A stretch of DNA of 5,579 bases. It comes from an uncultured Synergistia bacterium. GTDB taxonomy: Bacteria > Eremiobacterota > SpSt-956 > JAKJGF01. The DNA lies in assembly GCA_937888925.1 (NCBI GenBank), contig CALARM010000056.1, positions 1 to 5,579 of the forward strand. The letters run 5' to 3'. Position 1 is the first letter of the stretch, and each line of letters starts with the position of its first letter. This document shows, in pieces, positions 3,994 through 5,579 of the stretch. The position numbers and the translations under genes were made by a program. The notes below the pieces were generated by a model. That model was not told where the DNA came from, made no database searches, and was given only the letters and a program-made list of their open reading frames with translations.

Positions 3994-5579
3994 CTAAAAA
4001 AACTTCTCTATCTCTTCCTTAAGTTCAACAAATCTCTCTTTCATCATGGAAAAAATTTCTCTCCATTTCTCCCTGTCCCCGTTCTCAGAAGCCATTTCAA
4101 GGTCACAAGACACCTTCTTTAACCTGCCGGCACTTATATTGGCACTTAAACCTTTGGCAGAATGGGCATAGAGTCTTATCTTATCAATGTCTCCTTTATC
4201 TATGGCCTCATCGAGCATAGTAAAAGCTTCATCGAAATCTTCAATACTCAGGTTAAGAGTACTGGTGAAAATATTCATATGTCCGCCAAGACGGGACAGA
4301 AAAGAGGCAGAGTCAAAAATTACATCTTCTTCTGAAACAAGTATTTCTTCAGGAACATAAGGAGCTTTCCCTCCGAAAATCCTCTCTATGGCATTTTCTA
4401 TATCCCTCTTATCCACAGGTTTCGACACATAATCATCCATACCGGCAGATAAACATTCAATTCTGTCTTCGGCTCTCGCATGGGCAGTCATGGCTATTAC
4501 AGGCATATGTTTCCCCGTATCTTTCTCCCTTTCCCTTATGGCTTTCACTGCTTCAAAACCGTTCATTTCAGGCATCTGTATATCGGTAAATACAAGGTCA
4601 TAATGTTTGTTCCGAATGGCAGAGAGCAGTTCTTTTCCGTTCTCCACCGCATCGGCACTGTAACCCATATTCCTTAAAATACCCAGTGCAACTTCTCTGT
4701 TTGTCCTGTTATCTTCTGCAATGATTATGGACAGTGATTTCTTCTCTATTTTCCCGTAATCTCTTAAAAGATTTTCTATTGATTTAAGGAGTTCTTTTGA
4801 ATTTACAGGTTTGGGAAGATAATCATTCACTCCTGCCTTATAGCATCTCACTGCATCTGCCCTGTCGGAATAGGCAGTCATGGCTATTATGGGAGTGAAG
4901 GAGCCATTGACTTTTTCTCTCTTTCTTATCTCTTCTGTGGCAGTAATGCCGTCCATTTCCGGCATCATTATATCCATCAGGATAATATCATAGGGAATTT
5001 TAGATACCGCAGATAGGGCCTCTTTCCCGTTTCCGGCACAGTCAACTGAATAGCCATCTTTTTCAAGACTCACTCTTACGATTTCCTGATTTTTTATATT
5101 ATCTTCCACTACCAGTATCCGGACCTTTCCCTTTTTCTTTCTTACAGGTTTTTCCTGCTGTTCTTCCTCTTTTCTCATACCGAGAGAAACTGCTATTGCA
5201 CGGTGGACTTCTTCCCTCTTTACAGGTTTCGTCAGATAAGAGGAAAAACCGGCGCCCTTCATAAGGAGCATATCTCCGTAACGGCATATGGAGCTTAAAA
5301 GTATCATGGCAGTGTTTTTTAACACAGAGTCAGACTTTATCTTTTTCCCCAGGGCGGCTCCGTCCATGCCCGGCATTTCCATATCTATTATGGCCACATC
5401 GAAAGGTTTTTCGCTGTTTTTTGCTTCGTGAAGCTTCTCTAAAGCAATGAATCCGTCTTCTGCTTCTTCACAGTAACAGCCGTAATAACGGAGGTAATTC
5501 AGGAGAACAAATCTGTTTGTTTTATTATCATCCACTACAAGGATTCTTCTGTCTCTTATATCTTCACTTATGATTTCTT
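3994..5579 (-). CDS. Hybrid sensor histidine kinase, C-terminal part: three receiver domains and Hpt (partial)
   Basis: The frame is open to the right edge, so the N terminus is missing. The GTG at 5533-5535 is the Val of the first receiver's RILVVDDN strand, not a start; EIISEDIRDR and more precede it. Counting that Val as 1: REC1 (to about 118) has acidic D2/D3, phospho-acceptor D51 in IIDMEMPGMDG, S81 and K103. REC2 (about 138-258) has E144/D145, D188 in LMDIMMPEMDG, T220 and K242. REC3 (about 268-387) has E274/D275, D318 in FTDIQMPEMNG, T350 and K372. A charged linker (119-137) separates REC1 and REC2. The Hpt domain (about 404-513) has H458 in YAHSAKGLSANI. All three receivers keep the acceptor Asp, so each could be phosphorylated, and H458 could pass phosphate between Asp residues or to a separate regulator. 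An upstream sensor, HisKA and HATPase_c are expected beyond 5579; a stand-alone multi-receiver protein is less likely. No terminator is evident after the stop (3994-3996). Confidence 0.9.
   Translation of the reverse strand, partial: EIISEDIRDRRILVVDDNKTNRFVLLNYLRYYGCYCEEAEDGFIALEKLHEAKNSEKPFDVAIIDMEMPGMDGAALGKKIKSDSVLKNTAMILLSSICRYGDMLLMKGAGFSSYLTKPVKREEVHRAIAVSLGMRKEEEQQEKPVRKKKGKVRILVVEDNIKNQEIVRVSLEKDGYSVDCAGNGKEALSAVSKIPYDIILMDIMMPEMDGITATEEIRKREKVNGSFTPIIAMTAYSDRADAVRCYKAGVNDYLPKPVNSKELLKSIENLLRDYGKIEKKSLSIIIAEDNRTNREVALGILRNMGYSADAVENGKELLSAIRNKHYDLVFTDIQMPEMNGFEAVKAIREREKDTGKHMPVIAMTAHARAEDRIECLSAGMDDYVSKPVDKRDIENAIERIFGGKAPYVPEEILVSEEDVIFDSASFLSRLGGHMNIFTSTLNLSIEDFDEAFTMLDEAIDKGDIDKIRLYAHSAKGLSANISAGRLKKVSCDLEMASENGDREKWREIFSMMKERFVELKEEIEKFF

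Noticed and set aside
4480..5287. Short open frames on the + strand at 4480-4677 and in another minus frame at 5099-5287
   Set aside because: They lie wholly inside the hybrid kinase gene, which has clear domain motifs in its own frame; neither shows a ribosome binding site or a recognisable product.
5533..5535. GTG as start of a stand-alone response regulator
   Set aside because: It is the Val codon of the receiver's first beta strand; the frame and receiver-like sequence continue to the window edge.

Overview
The window comes from an AT-rich bacterial genome that I cannot place taxonomically. The genes are ordinary bacterial accessory types: two toxin-antitoxin remnants or modules, a large surface lipoprotein and a phosphorelay kinase. 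There are no rRNA, tRNA or core housekeeping genes to fix a lineage. Repeat-rich spacers and toxin genes suggest a plastic chromosomal region.

Layout. (1) 1-443: the remains of a VapC-like PIN-domain ribonuclease gene on the + strand, whose N-terminal catalytic block is broken by an in-frame stop. (2) 444-1120: about 680 bp without a gene but full of structured repeats. A 136-bp imperfect inverted repeat (469-604) carries inverted heptamer tracts. GTGTAAA-type motifs lie in opposite orientations at 633-674 and 892-903. A nine-unit heptamer tandem repeat (936-998) and two tracts with AATC spaced every 9 bp (1012-1051, 1086-1116) follow. (3) 1125-3124: a surface lipoprotein of about 650 residues with a degenerate cupredoxin-like segment, an IPT/TIG-like domain, a Thr-Pro linker and five beta-propeller-like repeats. 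Its ribosome binding site and signal peptide are intact, but no canonical start codon lies in frame where one is needed. (4) 3260-3879: a compact type II toxin-antitoxin operon with a near-consensus sigma-70 promoter framed by a 9-bp inverted repeat. The antitoxin gene overlaps a RelE/ParE-type toxin gene by 11 bp. (5) 3994-5579, minus strand: the C-terminal part of a hybrid sensor kinase (three receiver domains and an Hpt domain), running off the right edge and convergent with the toxin gene.

How the parts fit. The antitoxin and toxin form one operon, probably self-repressed through the promoter-flanking inverted repeat. The kinase fragment is a multi-step phosphorelay (REC-REC-REC-Hpt) whose input and catalytic domains lie outside the window. 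The lipoprotein is a monocistronic surface protein downstream of a repeat-dense leader; the repeats, and a seven-A run at its start, raise the possibility of slippage-based variation, but a sequencing error or a decayed start would look the same. No operonic link joins the four gene units.
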